Assembly (NCBI GenBank): GCA_964035015.1
Contig: OZ036004.1
Span: 8,208,968-8,272,967, forward strand
DNA length: 64,000 nucleotides
From: Corallium rubrum
Taxonomy: Eukaryota > Cnidaria > Anthozoa > Scleralcyonacea > Coralliidae
Direction of reading: 5' to 3'
In this document: piece after piece, positions 53,085 through 64,000 of the stretch
How positions within the stretch are numbered: the first letter of the stretch is position 1
Layout: the number at the start of each line of letters is the position of its first letter
Position numbers and translations under genes: made by a program
Notes under the pieces: model-generated
What the model saw: only the letters and a program-made list of their open reading frames with translations
What the model was told of the DNA's origin: nothing
The model's database searches: none

Positions 53085-56000
53085 TTACAACTTACAACGA
53101 TAATACGATTCATGAACAACCATTTCTTTGGCAATATCTTTCAAACTTGGACAACCTTCAAAAATCCAAAATAAAATTACAAAGTATTAAACGCAAAATT
53201 GACATATATGGTGTGAGCTAGTTCCTTTGATGAGTAAAATAATCTAGTGTTAAACAGAGCAAAATAATAAAACGATCATGTTTTGATGTTTAACTCTTTC
53301 CTGTCCAAACTGGTCTTTAGTATATTTATTCTGGCTAACGATACGCCAGATGATTTCATTCATCCCTGGGGAGGCCTTGGACAGGAATGAGCTAAACCCT
53401 CACAAAATAACTGGTACATTTAGAAGGACTTTTTCAGAAAACATTAATTGATGGTAGTGGGGTATGACAAGATCATACATAGATGACCATAATTGTTTTT
53501 CTTTTTCACAAAATCAATTGCTATCAAATTCAGGAAAATATTTTGAAAATTTGTGTTCATAGAAATGTGTGTACTGTAATTCTTTTTTCTGTTTATCATT
53601 CTAATAAATTTGCACCAATAAAGTTAATAAAATTTCAGGAAAAGTACAATTATGTTTCAAAGCTATATGGCTATTCTTCCTGATATTAGGAATTGGGACA
53701 CTGAGACACATACAGTACACATACAAAAAAATGAACTGTGTATTACAATAATTTATTAAATCTATCTACAGTATATGTATATACCCACCACAAAGTCCCA
53801 TGGTCAATCTTAGTTCCTCTTTCAGAATTTCCAAGACTTTCTTGGCACCTTCTTCTCCCTATCATTAAATTTATCATTATTATAATATTGGAAAAATTCA
53901 AGTTTGAACCTATAAAATGTAGCTCTAGCTATTTCGTTACTATTCAGACACTATTTTACAACTGATATCGAAAACAATTAAACAACTAGTAAACTTCGAA
54001 ATCTATCTGTCCATAATTTTTAGTAAATATTCAAAACAAACTAATCAATTACAAACTACATGCAGGCATAGAATATTAACAATTTCCCTACTAGAGTTGT
54101 TCCCTTGACAAATACTAAAAGGCCACCACAGTATTAAAGGAAAGCTGGAAAGGGTTAATGAGTAATCAGGGTTCGAATTAACATGTCGCGATTTGCAAAT
54201 CGCAATGCACTTTTTGAAATATGTGATCCAAAACAAACAAAAAAACTCCAAAATCACGATGCAAAGTAACCACTGAGTGCCTTCCAATAACTTCTTCACA
54301 GTGTGTTTTGGTTTATTACAAAACAAAACAACAGCCTTGGATAGTTCTCACGTTACACTGCATCATAACAATAAGAAGATCGTGAAACTGAAACACTGCT
54401 CCTGTAAATTTATCCTTCATAATCCAGTGAGATTTTGAGCGCAAAAATATACCAAACACATGTCATTTCAGACACATATCTGACACTGTTGTTTCGCCTG
54501 CAGTTTCAAACGTCACATTTAATATGAGTAAAATTCTTGGAAATGTTCAAATTATGCACTGATGAGTTTGACGTTTGAAACAATTAAATAAATGTGTTGT
54601 TTTTTTGCGCGGCGTTTCGAATTCTAGTCTACTGTAATCCAGAACTCCAACACTGCTTAAAAGTAGAAGTCGAAACTGCGGGGTGGGGGATTAGTCCCAG
54701 TCACCCCTACTTTTTTGACAAAATTAAATATTTTTGCACTTTTGAAATGTTAATTCAAATCCTGAATCTACATTCATGTTAAGAAACATAATTATATCTT
54801 ACATTGTAAGCCAATCCCCACAAAATAGGTCTGCCCACAAACACAGCTCTTGCTCCGAGGGCTAATGCTTTGAAGACATCTGTACCAAATCTAACTCCAC
54901 CATCAACATAGACCTCAACCTTGTCACCAACAGCAGACACTATTTCAGGTAAAACTTCAATCTACGAAAAAATAAAAGAATAAAGACATGTGTGAATAAA
55001 AATGTGCATTTTTAATTTAACATTCCATTTATTTTCATATTTTTATTACTTACAGTGGAAGGTACACAATCTAGTTGTCGTCCTCCGTGATTTGAGACCA
55101 GAATGGCATCAACACCATGTTGAACAGCAAGTTTGGCATCTTCGGCTGTCAGTATTCCCTTCACAACAATTGGCAGTTTTGTTACTGTATGTAACCATTG
55201 AATTACATCCCAAGTCTTTGATGGATCAGATAGTACTTTTGTTCTACTATCATCTGTATTAAAATGGATAGAATCCAGAAATGGTTGAAAGTTTGAAATG
55301 GACAGATGGGACCTTTCAGGAAAACCATCACGTAAAATATCGTATCGTCTCCCATAATATGGCATATCTAATGTAACTACGATGGCTTTGTAGCCTTCCT
55401 TGTCAGCTCTTTTCACTGCACTCGCTGTAACATCCAACCGTTGAAAAATTTCTATTTGAAACCACTTTAATCCAGATGAACTTTTTGCAACATCTTCCAA
55501 TGAAGTGGTACCCCAACTACTAAGCACCATACATGTCCCATGGTGACTTGCAGCTATAAATTGACAATATGTAGTATAAATGTTGCATGTCAACTGATTC
55601 CGGATTTCCAGCCTAAACTGACCAAAAACAACCCTTTTTTTTTACTTTATCTGACAGACTAAACTAAACTAAACTAATGTTATTTATACTGGATAGCTCT
55701 ATCAGTTAATACCTAACTGTTCTCCCTAGAGGTCCAGTAAGGGCCATCCCTCATTGGTCCAGTGTTTCAACGATTTTACTCATCAAAGATCAAAGGGAGC
55801 TAGAACCTTTTGACATCCTAGGCAGCAAATGGGTTATATATAATTGAAACTTAAAATGTTTCTATCTTTTCTATTTTACAGATTTATAATGGACCTTTTC
55901 ACCAATAACAGTGCCATCTTGAATTCACGATGGATGGTGGTCTATCCAGGGTAACAAACTCAATTAAGAAGGCGATTGCTTAGTATAGAGACACAATGCG

Positions 56001-58017
56001 GTAATTTTTTCTTTATAAATACTTTCGTGGCAACAATGTCTAATAAATATGAATGGCATAATATTATACTTGTCATGAATCTATCCTTATACATCCCAGA
56101 ATTGTTGCTTTTACTATATAATATCACAATGATTATATTTAGCCAGTGTCGCCACAAAAGTGTTAGATCATAAAGAAAAAATTACCACATTGTGACGTCT
56201 CAACACCACACAATACAATCACCTTTTTAATAGACCATTTGCACAATGACGTGAGATGGTGTTGGGTGATAGGGTTTTGGCTAAAAGGGATGACAAAGGA
56301 GACATCCAATCCTTTCACCGCTTTTCCAAAATATGTTTTCAAATTCACTTTTTCAAAATTTGTCATCAAGTTTCAGTGAGTCGCAATCTTTTTAATACCC
56401 TTAAATCACAACCCTAAATAGCTAATCAGAAATCAGGTTTATCACCTAGGTTTTTGGAAAAACTTACTTGATGACATATTTTGGAAAATTGGTGAAAGGA
56501 CTGGACATGTCCCTTTGACTGGCTTTGAGTCATTCCTTTTAGCCAAAACCCTAGAATACTGGCAAACCATTCTGGTACACATGTAAAAATACGCAAGCTG
56601 TAATACATACCTGCTAGCAAGTTGTTACAAGGCTGTTCAACAGGCTGTCACCGTGATGTGTTCGCACTGGTTGTCCCAGTCTGTTAACATGTCTGTAACA
56701 GGTTGTTGACAACTTGTAACAAGGCTGGTGACTCCAACAGACTGATGACAAGTTGTTCCAACAAGCTGTTACCGCTCTGCATTCAACAAGTTGTTAACAG
56801 GTTGATGCTAACAAGGTTGTAGCAGCTTCTTGAATGAACAGCATTGTTACAACCTGTTAACAGCCTTGCTACCAACATGTGGTGAACATATCCTGTTGAC
56901 AAGCTGTGAGATTTTTACCTGTGTAGTTGTAGTCACCCAATGCCATTCACTTCATCGTGCAAATGGCCTACTAAACTTATTGCGAGTTCAAGATGGTGCT
57001 GCTATTGGTGAAAAGGTCAATTACATAATAGATCTTTGAGTTTTAGAGTCTCTGAAATGGCATTTCCTGCATTTTGAGAAAAGATTTAAGTGTTTCTGCA
57101 CTTGGAAGGGGTTTGGTCTGATTTTTGACCATTTAAAAACTTGGGGGGGGGGGGGGGTCAAGCCCCTGTAGCCCCCTGCTTACTATGCTGTATAGTTATA
57201 AAACAAGCTTACTGTCAGGACTTACTTAAATTTCAATTGAATTAATTTGACTAATATAATCTAATTAAGGTTCCAAATCAAATTGTAATTAACCTGTTAT
57301 ACCACAAAACCTATTTTTTTCTACTTTCAATTTAATACATCATCTATATATTAATAGCCGACGTGTCCGTCCGTCCGCAAACTAAACCACTACCCAAACT
57401 AAGCCTAAAGTTCGACAGTGTGCCATGGGTGTATGGCTTTTGATTAACGTTTTCAGTTTTCACTTTCGAAATCGCGAACTTGGCGGCCATCTTGGATTAT
57501 GCCTTTGCTTTTTGCAGAGCGGGGGAAAAGTGTAACCATGAAACAAATTATGACTTGTAATAACGTTTCTTATGTTAATTTTGAAAGGAAGAATACATTT
57601 ACAGCCGGCCAACTTTTTACCTTTTGCAGTTGCTATTTCACCATCAGGATGAGCTAACTTGTGTCCAGCAGTTGGTGAGATGCACACTGGAAAATCAATT
57701 TTCTGACCAAGCACTGTCGTTGATGTATCGATGGAAGACACATCTCGCAACACACGAGGTCGTAATCTTAATCTAAAAACAATATCATCACAGACAGAAA
57801 AATACAAAATCGGTTAAATCAATCGCCTTGTGCAAAATTTACTGCCTGGCAGTTGGATTTGTCTGAGTTACAGCTCCAACCTTTTATAAGCATCTTTTGA
57901 TTCTTGTAGCGTCTGCTGGGCACCAGCACCGCACGCATAGTAACCATACGCCCTTTTAGATAAGAATGTTTTCGCGTGATCTTCAAAATCTTGAATACAA
58001 ACAGGTTCCTGCGACAT
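53085..58017 (-). CDS. HAO1: Hydroxyacid (glycolate-type) oxidase, FMN-dependent
   Basis: A peroxisomal FMN enzyme family oxidising 2-hydroxyacids with O2. Six exons on the minus strand: 57881-58017, 57621-57772, 55054-55553, 54803-54961, 53789-53858 and 53085-53155. They total 1089 nt, 362 aa (human HAO1 370), all in phase. Conserved: Tyr26 ([10 protein letters not shown]), Trp110 (LSSWGTTS), Lys228 (VVKGIL), His252 and Arg255 ([10 protein letters not shown]), and the FMN phosphate site [22 protein letters not shown]. It ends CKL, an acceptable PTS1 variant. Oddity: the usual active-site Tyr (human Tyr132, QLYIY) aligns to Glu131 (QIEIF). HAO1 versus HAO2 orthology is not resolvable here. 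A long nested transposon cluster fills intron 2. Confidence 0.93.
53288..53397. mobile_element. GTTTAACTC-ended MITE, also at 61999-62100
   Basis: TTTAACTCTTTCCTGTCCAA and TTGGACAGGAATGAGCTAAA are inverted ends around CTAACGATACGCCAGATGAT. The same element sits at the matching place in the second HAO copy, so it predates the duplication. The interior motif CTAACGCCAGACGATTTTA recurs across the window. Confidence 0.7.
55891..57018. mobile_element. Composite DNA-transposon remnant in HAO intron 2
   Basis: GGACCTTTTCACCAATAACA at 55891 is inverted at 57018 (ATTGGTGAAAAGGTC), with arms of about 40 bp. Inside are a smaller TIR element (about 55987-56200, GACACAATGCGGTAATTTTT), a fold-back (56262-56370 and 56450-56555, GGGTTTTGGCTAAAAGG) and the CTACAC-family element at 56576-56935. 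There is no transposase frame. Confidence 0.65.
56576..56935. mobile_element. CTACAC-family element, copy 2
   Basis: Left end ACACATGTAAAAATACGCAAG and right end GAGATTTTTACCTGTGTAG resemble the ends at 17854 and 18341. The interior is again packed with AACAAGTTGTT, GTTAACAG and TGTTACAAC units, but the unit order differs from copy 1. Confidence 0.65.
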
Positions 58018-58076
58018 AATGGCTGCTGCACCTCAGATCAGTCAGATGAAAACCGCCTCATCCTGCCATGGGGTAA

Positions 58077-58229
<153 letters not shown>

Positions 58230-58527
58230 CGCCAATATGCAAATGTCCGGAAGTCTGTGTAAAAACCCCATTCAAAGCACAATTTCACATTATCAACAAC
58301 AGAACAACTCTAACTGAGAACGCCAAAAATAGCTTTAAAATGTCTACAGAACAGTGTAACGCATTGCTTTTTATTCGACTCTTGGTGTACATACTAGAAA
58401 AATCAATTATGTAGCAACAAATAAAATGAAATGCTACAAATGTTAAATATATTATGTAACAAATTAAATGGAACAAAAAACAAATGTAACAAATACAATA
58501 AATGTAACATATATACATTAATTAATT

Positions 58528-58731
<204 letters not shown>

Positions 58732-58732
58732 A

Positions 58733-58834
58733 TGTTTACAACATGAGCGGCCGTGTTGTATCGAATATACAATCACGAGCCGAAGGCGAGTGATTATATA
58801 TTCGATACAACACGGACGCGAATGTTGTAAACAG
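58733..58834. mobile_element. Fold-back element GTTTACAAC..GTTGTAAAC, copy 1
   Basis: Arms read GTTTACAACATGAGCGGCCG and, inverted, CGGACGCGAATGTTGTAAAC. The core is TATACAATCACGAGCCGAAGG. A second copy at 59172-59272 is about 90% identical by eye. The sequence directly abuts a TA tract. Confidence 0.75.
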
Positions 58835-59171
58835 CTTAAAACACGCCGAGTCTTTGATGTTAATATGAGTAATATTTGTTCAGATTAATTCAGAAAAAGC
58901 TCAATTTCAATGTTTTAGAGCGGAGATAGTGACCTGATATACAACCACTAGTGGTTGTATATGTGATACAACCACGTGTGGTTTGTATCAGATATACAAC
59001 CTCCTTCTCCTGGCTTGAAGATATGAATTTTATCTTCTCGTGGTAAAAAAAATATTTTACTCATTTGTAAAATAAAAACAATATTTTACTCATTCGTAAA
59101 ATATTGTTTCCCCCACTCGAAGATAAAATTCATATCTTCGCACCGCCGTGTAATATCCTTTATTTATGTAA

Positions 59172-59272
59172 TGTTTACAACACGAGCGGCCGTGTTGTAT
59201 TGAATATACAATCACGAGCCGAAGGCGAGTGATTGTATATTCAATACAACAAGGACGCGAGTGTTGTAAACA
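59172..59272. mobile_element. Fold-back element GTTTACAAC..GTTGTAAAC, copy 2
   Basis: Same arms and core as 58733-58834. Between the two copies lies the GAAGATAAAAT repeat (59010-59160), also found at 40478-40612. Confidence 0.75.
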
Positions 59273-59488
59273 ACTTGTGAAATGAATGAATAGTAAAAAT
59301 CCCTTTGGGATATTGAGATGCTAATTAGTTACAAGCACTAGTGGTCGTATCAGAAGAGTATACATCTACTTGTGGTTGTAACTAATTAGCATCATTGGTT
59401 TTAGTTTGTATGGGGTTTACAGGGGTAACATGTGACGTAATTTCTGAAATTGGATTGGCTGCAAAACTCATGAATTAGTAATGATTTC

Positions 59489-59536
<48 letters not shown>

Positions 59537-59541
<5 letters not shown>

Positions 59542-60244
59542 GTGTCCCAAAAAAAGCCCCCATCCATTTATGAGGTGCACCTTCTTTTAATTATGGTACA
59601 AGAAGTAAATTTTTATATCACACCGAAAGCCCATCCTTCTTTGTTGTCTGAAATTTTCAGAGCTAAGTAGTTATCTACTCACTTCCTGTTGTCATTTAAA
59701 GAGGCAACATCAAAATTTGAACTTGTCCAAATATTTATGTATGCTATGTCAAGATTTGGAAATCTTCTCCTAAAGGCTTCCCTTGTCCTTGTTGGGCTTC
59801 TTGTTTCATGATAGGAAAGTACTATGAATGCGCTTTTCTCGGGAGTGAATTGTTGTCCAACCATCTTAAGAGGCAAACATATGCATGGAACTCTCATGAG
59901 CATTGTTATTACCCCAAGGAACCCCACATGATTTGATGCCGCATTGCTTCATTTGGAATCAAACTTTATTCCCCTGTGGTAGTTTTCACATGCATATGTA
60001 TTCAAACTTGTATTCCGCACGCAAACAAAGCTGTGGTCAAAAACAGGATGGGCGACATTCGTTTGGGACACCCTGTATTCTTCCAAATCTGTAGGTAGCA
60101 TAGATAGTTTGCATAATTTGGACAAGTTCAAATTTTTATGTTGCCTCTTTAAATGACTCCAGGAAGCGAGTAGATAACTATTTAGCTCTGACAACAAAGA
60201 AGGAGTAGTGATGGGCTTTCGGCGTGATACAAAAATTTACTTCT

Positions 60245-60248
<4 letters not shown>
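59537..60248 (-). mobile_element. mariner-like transposase remnant in a long inverted repeat
   Basis: The left end ACAGAGTGTCCCAAAA follows a TA tract. A minus-strand frame (59679-59927) reads FTPEKSAFIVLSYHETRSPT then REAFRRRFPNLDI, typical of the N-terminal helix-turn-helix of mariner/IS630-type transposases. The catalytic DDE part is missing. Segment 59600-59733 is repeated inverted at 60112-60248, and GGGACACCCTGTA at 60065 resembles an inverted element end. Confidence 0.65.
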
Positions 60249-60321
<73 letters not shown>

Positions 60322-60678
60322 TGCTGTGGCAGTGTGTGTGAATTCAAACGTACGGCTGATCGATGCAATATAACTTTGTCACATGTATACATATTTTCAA
60401 CACCATTCCAATATAGAGAAAAAGACTTGTTTATTTTATAATTTAGGCAATTATCGTCTACGCAATATCTATATAATTGTGTGTATATAGTAGTCTTAAC
60501 ACTACAGTACTATTTAATTTTAGCAAAGACTTAATTTAGTAGTGAACTTGACATGTAATTGCATGAAGACTATGAAGTCGCTAATTTAAGTACTCGCTAA
60601 ATTAAAAGAATTGAGTTATTTTGAAAGTCGCTTAGAATGTTTAGTTGTTTGAAAATTTGTTGAAAAAGTAGACTCCAG

Positions 60679-60912
60679 CAGTGGCGGATTACCCAGGCTT
60701 GCAAGAGGCCCGTAATTTCCAGAGAATGGATTTTTCATTAAGATTAGTTGTTATACGAATATCAGGGCCGTATCGTACACTGCCTCAGAATGCAAGAAAT
60801 GGCGTTTCCGAGACTCTAAATTCAAAAAAATTTCCGGAAAATATCGTCATAAAGGGCCCGTGAATTTTATTTAGCCTCCAGGCCCCGAAACTGGTAATCC
60901 ATTCCGCCACTG
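60679..60912. mobile_element. hAT MITE, 234 bp, with 8-bp target duplication
   Basis: The ends CAGTGGCGGATTA and TAATCCATTCCGCCACTG are hAT-type inverted repeats. The exact 8-bp GACTCCAG flanks it at 60671-60678 and 60913-60920. The interior resembles the low-copy sequences near 25130, 27440 and 57060. Confidence 0.88.
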
Positions 60913-61522
60913 GACTCCAGTTCTGCTTGCTGCAACATGCTGATTCAACTTGCAACAAAATCATTAATTGTTGTGTGTGGTGGGTGGTGGGTGGTATAAA
61001 TTAATACATGCAACAACGCTATTCAACTTGCAAGGCAACAATGTTGCAGCAATTTGTTGCTTGTATTACTTCACCTTAAATAGGATTTTTCTTAGTAACC
61101 AAAAACACTATCACACCAAAGTTTAAGAAATCAAGTAAAATTAATTATTGTGGGGCAGCTAGTGAACTTGGTGGAGAATAATGATATTAAGCGAATGTGA
61201 AACCTTTCTGAATCAATATATAAAAAACTTAATATAATAATTAATTACCTCAGTCAACCTCCCCACAGTATTCTCTTTACCATGCACAACATGAATAAAC
61301 TGACAATTGAAACACCATGTGTGTGTTTTCGTTTACAACATTTTCCCTAGGAATTGTTGATATCGTTAGTTATTTCCATGCTCTATAAATTTAACTTACT
61401 ATTACAAAACTGAGTTCAGTGATAAATGCAGTTAATATTCACAGGATTTGATTTTGAAATCTTTAGTAAACATTAAAAAATAAACTTTCCCTACTTTTAC
61501 CAATTACCCATCAGTTCTTGTA

Positions 61523-63939
61523 TTACAATTTACAACGATAATACGATTCATGAACAACCATTTCTTTGGCAATATCTTCCAAACTTGGACAACCTTCAAA
61601 AATCCAAAATAAGATTACAAAGTACTAGTATTACAAAAAATTACAAAGGTCAGTTCCTTTGAGGAGTAAAATCATCTAGCGTAACAGAGCAAAATAATAA
61701 AAGGATCATTTTATTTACGTACTTTGTAGCGTTACGGAATGTATGCAGTTACGTCATACCCGTCCCGTGGGTATAGCTTGTGTAGAGTATTTAAGGTGTG
61801 CTAATAGCAGATAATGCCATTCGAAGGCATCTCTCTTAATCGAAGTTCTAGCTTTTGTAAGTGTGATTGGTTGTGCCATGGTGATACATGAATAAATGAG
61901 ATGCCCGCTTCCTAATCTGTTGTTCCTGTTCTTATTGTGTATTAATGCAGTTTAGCTATAAAGTGCTTTATACTCGATGTAATAGAGTATAATTGATGTT
62001 AACTCTTTCCTGTCCAAATCGGTCTTTGGTATTTTATTGGGGCTAACGCCAGACGATTTTATTCACCTCTGGGGAAGCCCTTGGAAAGGAATGAGTTAAA
62101 CCCTCACAAAATAACCCAGTGGCGGAAATTGAGGTGGGGTTTCAGGAAAAGTACAGGTACAATTAAGTTTCAAAGCTATATAGCTATTCTTCACGATATT
62201 AGAAATTGGGGCACTGAGACACATACAGTATACATAAAAAAAGAATGAACTGTAATATGAACTGTACATTACAAATTACAATAAATCTATTTACAGTATG
62301 TATATATACCCACCACAAAGTCCCATGGTCAATCTTAGTTCCTCTTTCAGAATTTCCAAGACTTTCTTGGCACCTTCTTCTCCCTATCATGAAATTTATC
62401 ATTATTATAATATTGGAAAAATTCAAGTTTGAACCTATAAAATGTAGCTCTATAGCTACTTCTTTATTATTCAGACACTATTTTACAACTCTCTCAAGTT
62501 TCTATAACATTGAAAACAATTATTAAAACAACTTTGAAATCTATATGTCCATAATTTTTATTAAATGTTTGAAACAAATTAATCAATTATGAACTACCCT
62601 TACGAAAATGTTCTATAGAATATGCCATTGAATATTCATTAGAATATTCTATGACATATTGGGACTTATTCCTTAGAATATTCAATAGAATATTCCTAAT
62701 ATTCTTTAGAATATTCCTTGGAATATTCCTTAGAATATTCCTTAGAATATTCAATAAAGAATATTCACTAGAATATTCTTAATATTCTTTAGGCTATTCT
62801 TTAGAATATTAGGATTTATTCTTTAGAATATTCAATAGAATGTTCTATAGAATATTCTCAATTCAAAAAAAAAGAAGAAATATATGTTTTATGATTGATA
62901 TGGAGAAAAATTGGTATATCCCTAATAACCGTGTAATAACAAAATAATGAAAACTGCATAGATGTTCTGAGATGATAGAGTGATATTTTAATACAGACAA
63001 ATTTTTACAACTATATAATTAATCTTAGATATTAAAATCAGTATTTTTATAATGAAAAAAACTACAAAAATATAATATTACTTTGACTAGTACAATCATC
63101 TGGCATTAGCCAGAGGCCCAGAGTAAAATACTAAAAGGCCACCACAGTAGGGAAACTGGGTTAATGAGAAATCTACATTCCACATTAAGAAACATAATGT
63201 CTTACATTGTAAGCCAATCCTCACAAAATAGGTCTGCCCACAAACACAGCTCTTGCTCCGAGGGCTAATGCTTTGAAGACATCTGTACCAAATCTAACTC
63301 CACCATCAACATAGACCTCAACCTTGTCACCAACAGCAGCCACTATTTCAGGTAAAACTTCAATCTGAGAAAAAATAAAAGAATAAAGACATTAAAATGT
63401 GCATTTTTAATTTAACATTCCATTTATTTTCATATTTTTATTACTTACAGTGGCAGGTACACAATCTAGTTGTCGTCCTCCGTGACTCGAGACAAGAATG
63501 GCATCAACACCATGTTGAACAGCAAGTTTTGCATCTTCAGCTGTCAGTATTCCCTTCACAACAATTGGCAGTTTTGTTACTGTACGTAACCATTGAATTG
63601 CATCCCAAGTCATTGATGGATCAGTTAGTATTGTTCTATTATCAGCTGGGTGGATAGAACCCAGAAATGATTCATAGTTTGTACGGGACAGATGGGTACT
63701 TGCAGGAAAACCATCACGTAAAATATTGTATCGTCTCCCATAATATTGCATATCTAATGTAACTACGATGGCTTTATACCCTTCCTTTTCAGCTCTTTTC
63801 ACAACACTCGCTGTAACATCCAACCGTTGAAAAATTTCTATTTGAAACCACTTTAATCCAGATGAACTTTTTGCAACATCTTCCAACAAAGTGGTGGACC
63901 AAATACTAAGCACCATACATGTCCCATGGTGACTTGCAG
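61523..63939 (-). pseudogene. Second HAO copy, nonsense-interrupted, 5' end outside window
   Basis: Four exons match HAO copy 1 with the same splice sites: 63449-63939, 63206-63364, 62314-62383 and 61523-61593 (stop 61523-61525, end CKL). Exons 1 and 2 would lie beyond 64000. The 63206-63364 exon has TGA at 63221-63223 where copy 1 has TGG (GRPILWGL), truncating the protein before the C-terminal exons and PTS1. Further changes at conserved sites are LSSWGTTS to LSIWSTTL, LDMPYYG to LDMQYYG and VSNHGG to VSSHGG. It is probably a pseudogene from a tandem duplication. A base-calling or assembly error at the stop is possible. Confidence 0.82.
62600..62860. repeat. GAATATTC palindrome array in copy-2 intron
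   Basis: About 20 occurrences of AGAATATTC(CT)T-type units in 260 bp. Each is a self-complementary octamer GAATATTC. The array is absent from the matching intron of HAO copy 1. Confidence 0.85.
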
Positions 63940-64000
63940 CTATAAATTGACAATAGTATATTAAATGTTGCATGTCAACCGATTCCACCCTAAGCTGACC

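Overview
The window is animal nuclear DNA. The genes are split by GT-AG introns, are transcribed from both strands, and are buried in AT-rich, repeat-heavy sequence. Protein content and intron density suggest a marine invertebrate, perhaps a cnidarian or other early-branching animal. That is an inference from gene content and repeat style, because no species-diagnostic gene is present.

I rebuilt eight protein-coding loci exon by exon and checked reading phase across every junction. In order they are: (1) the 3' end of an SR-protein kinase (SRPK, +, 11-2074); (2) protein O-glucosyltransferase 1 (POGLUT1/Rumi, -, 3603-7601, 403 aa); (3) the dynein adaptor Bicaudal-D (BICD, -, 9334-13409, 775 aa); (4) lysosomal alpha-mannosidase (MAN2B1, +, 14729-19729, 980 aa); (5) an EF-hand protein, possibly EFCAB12-like (-, 22025-26522, 470 aa); (6) the tRNA ligase RTCB (+, 26997-35266, 20 exons, 506 aa); (7) Ca2+/calmodulin-dependent kinase I (CAMK1, -, 37107-43610, 323 aa); (8) a hydroxyacid oxidase (HAO, -, 53085-58017, 362 aa). 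A ninth locus is a tandem second HAO copy (-, 61523 to beyond the window). It carries an in-frame stop at a conserved tryptophan and looks like a pseudogene.

The genes are unrelated housekeeping and signalling genes and do not form a pathway. BICD and MAN2B1 are divergent. The EF-hand gene and RTCB are head-to-head over 474 bp with a YY1-like element between the starts. A stretch of about 9.5 kb (43611-53084) has no recognisable gene and is filled with mobile-element debris.

The most striking content is the repeat fraction. It includes many small non-autonomous DNA elements, several with exact target-site duplications (8 bp hAT-like at 39045, 60679 and 23102; 9 bp at 7741, 43969 and 49494). 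There are 5S-rRNA-related and tRNA-derived SINEs, and a tRNA-Ala-like sequence beside a perfect 62-bp inverted repeat bounded by a 13-bp direct repeat. A dispersed family is built from CAACTTGTT-type units, elements are nested inside elements, and very long simple repeats occur in nearly every gap.
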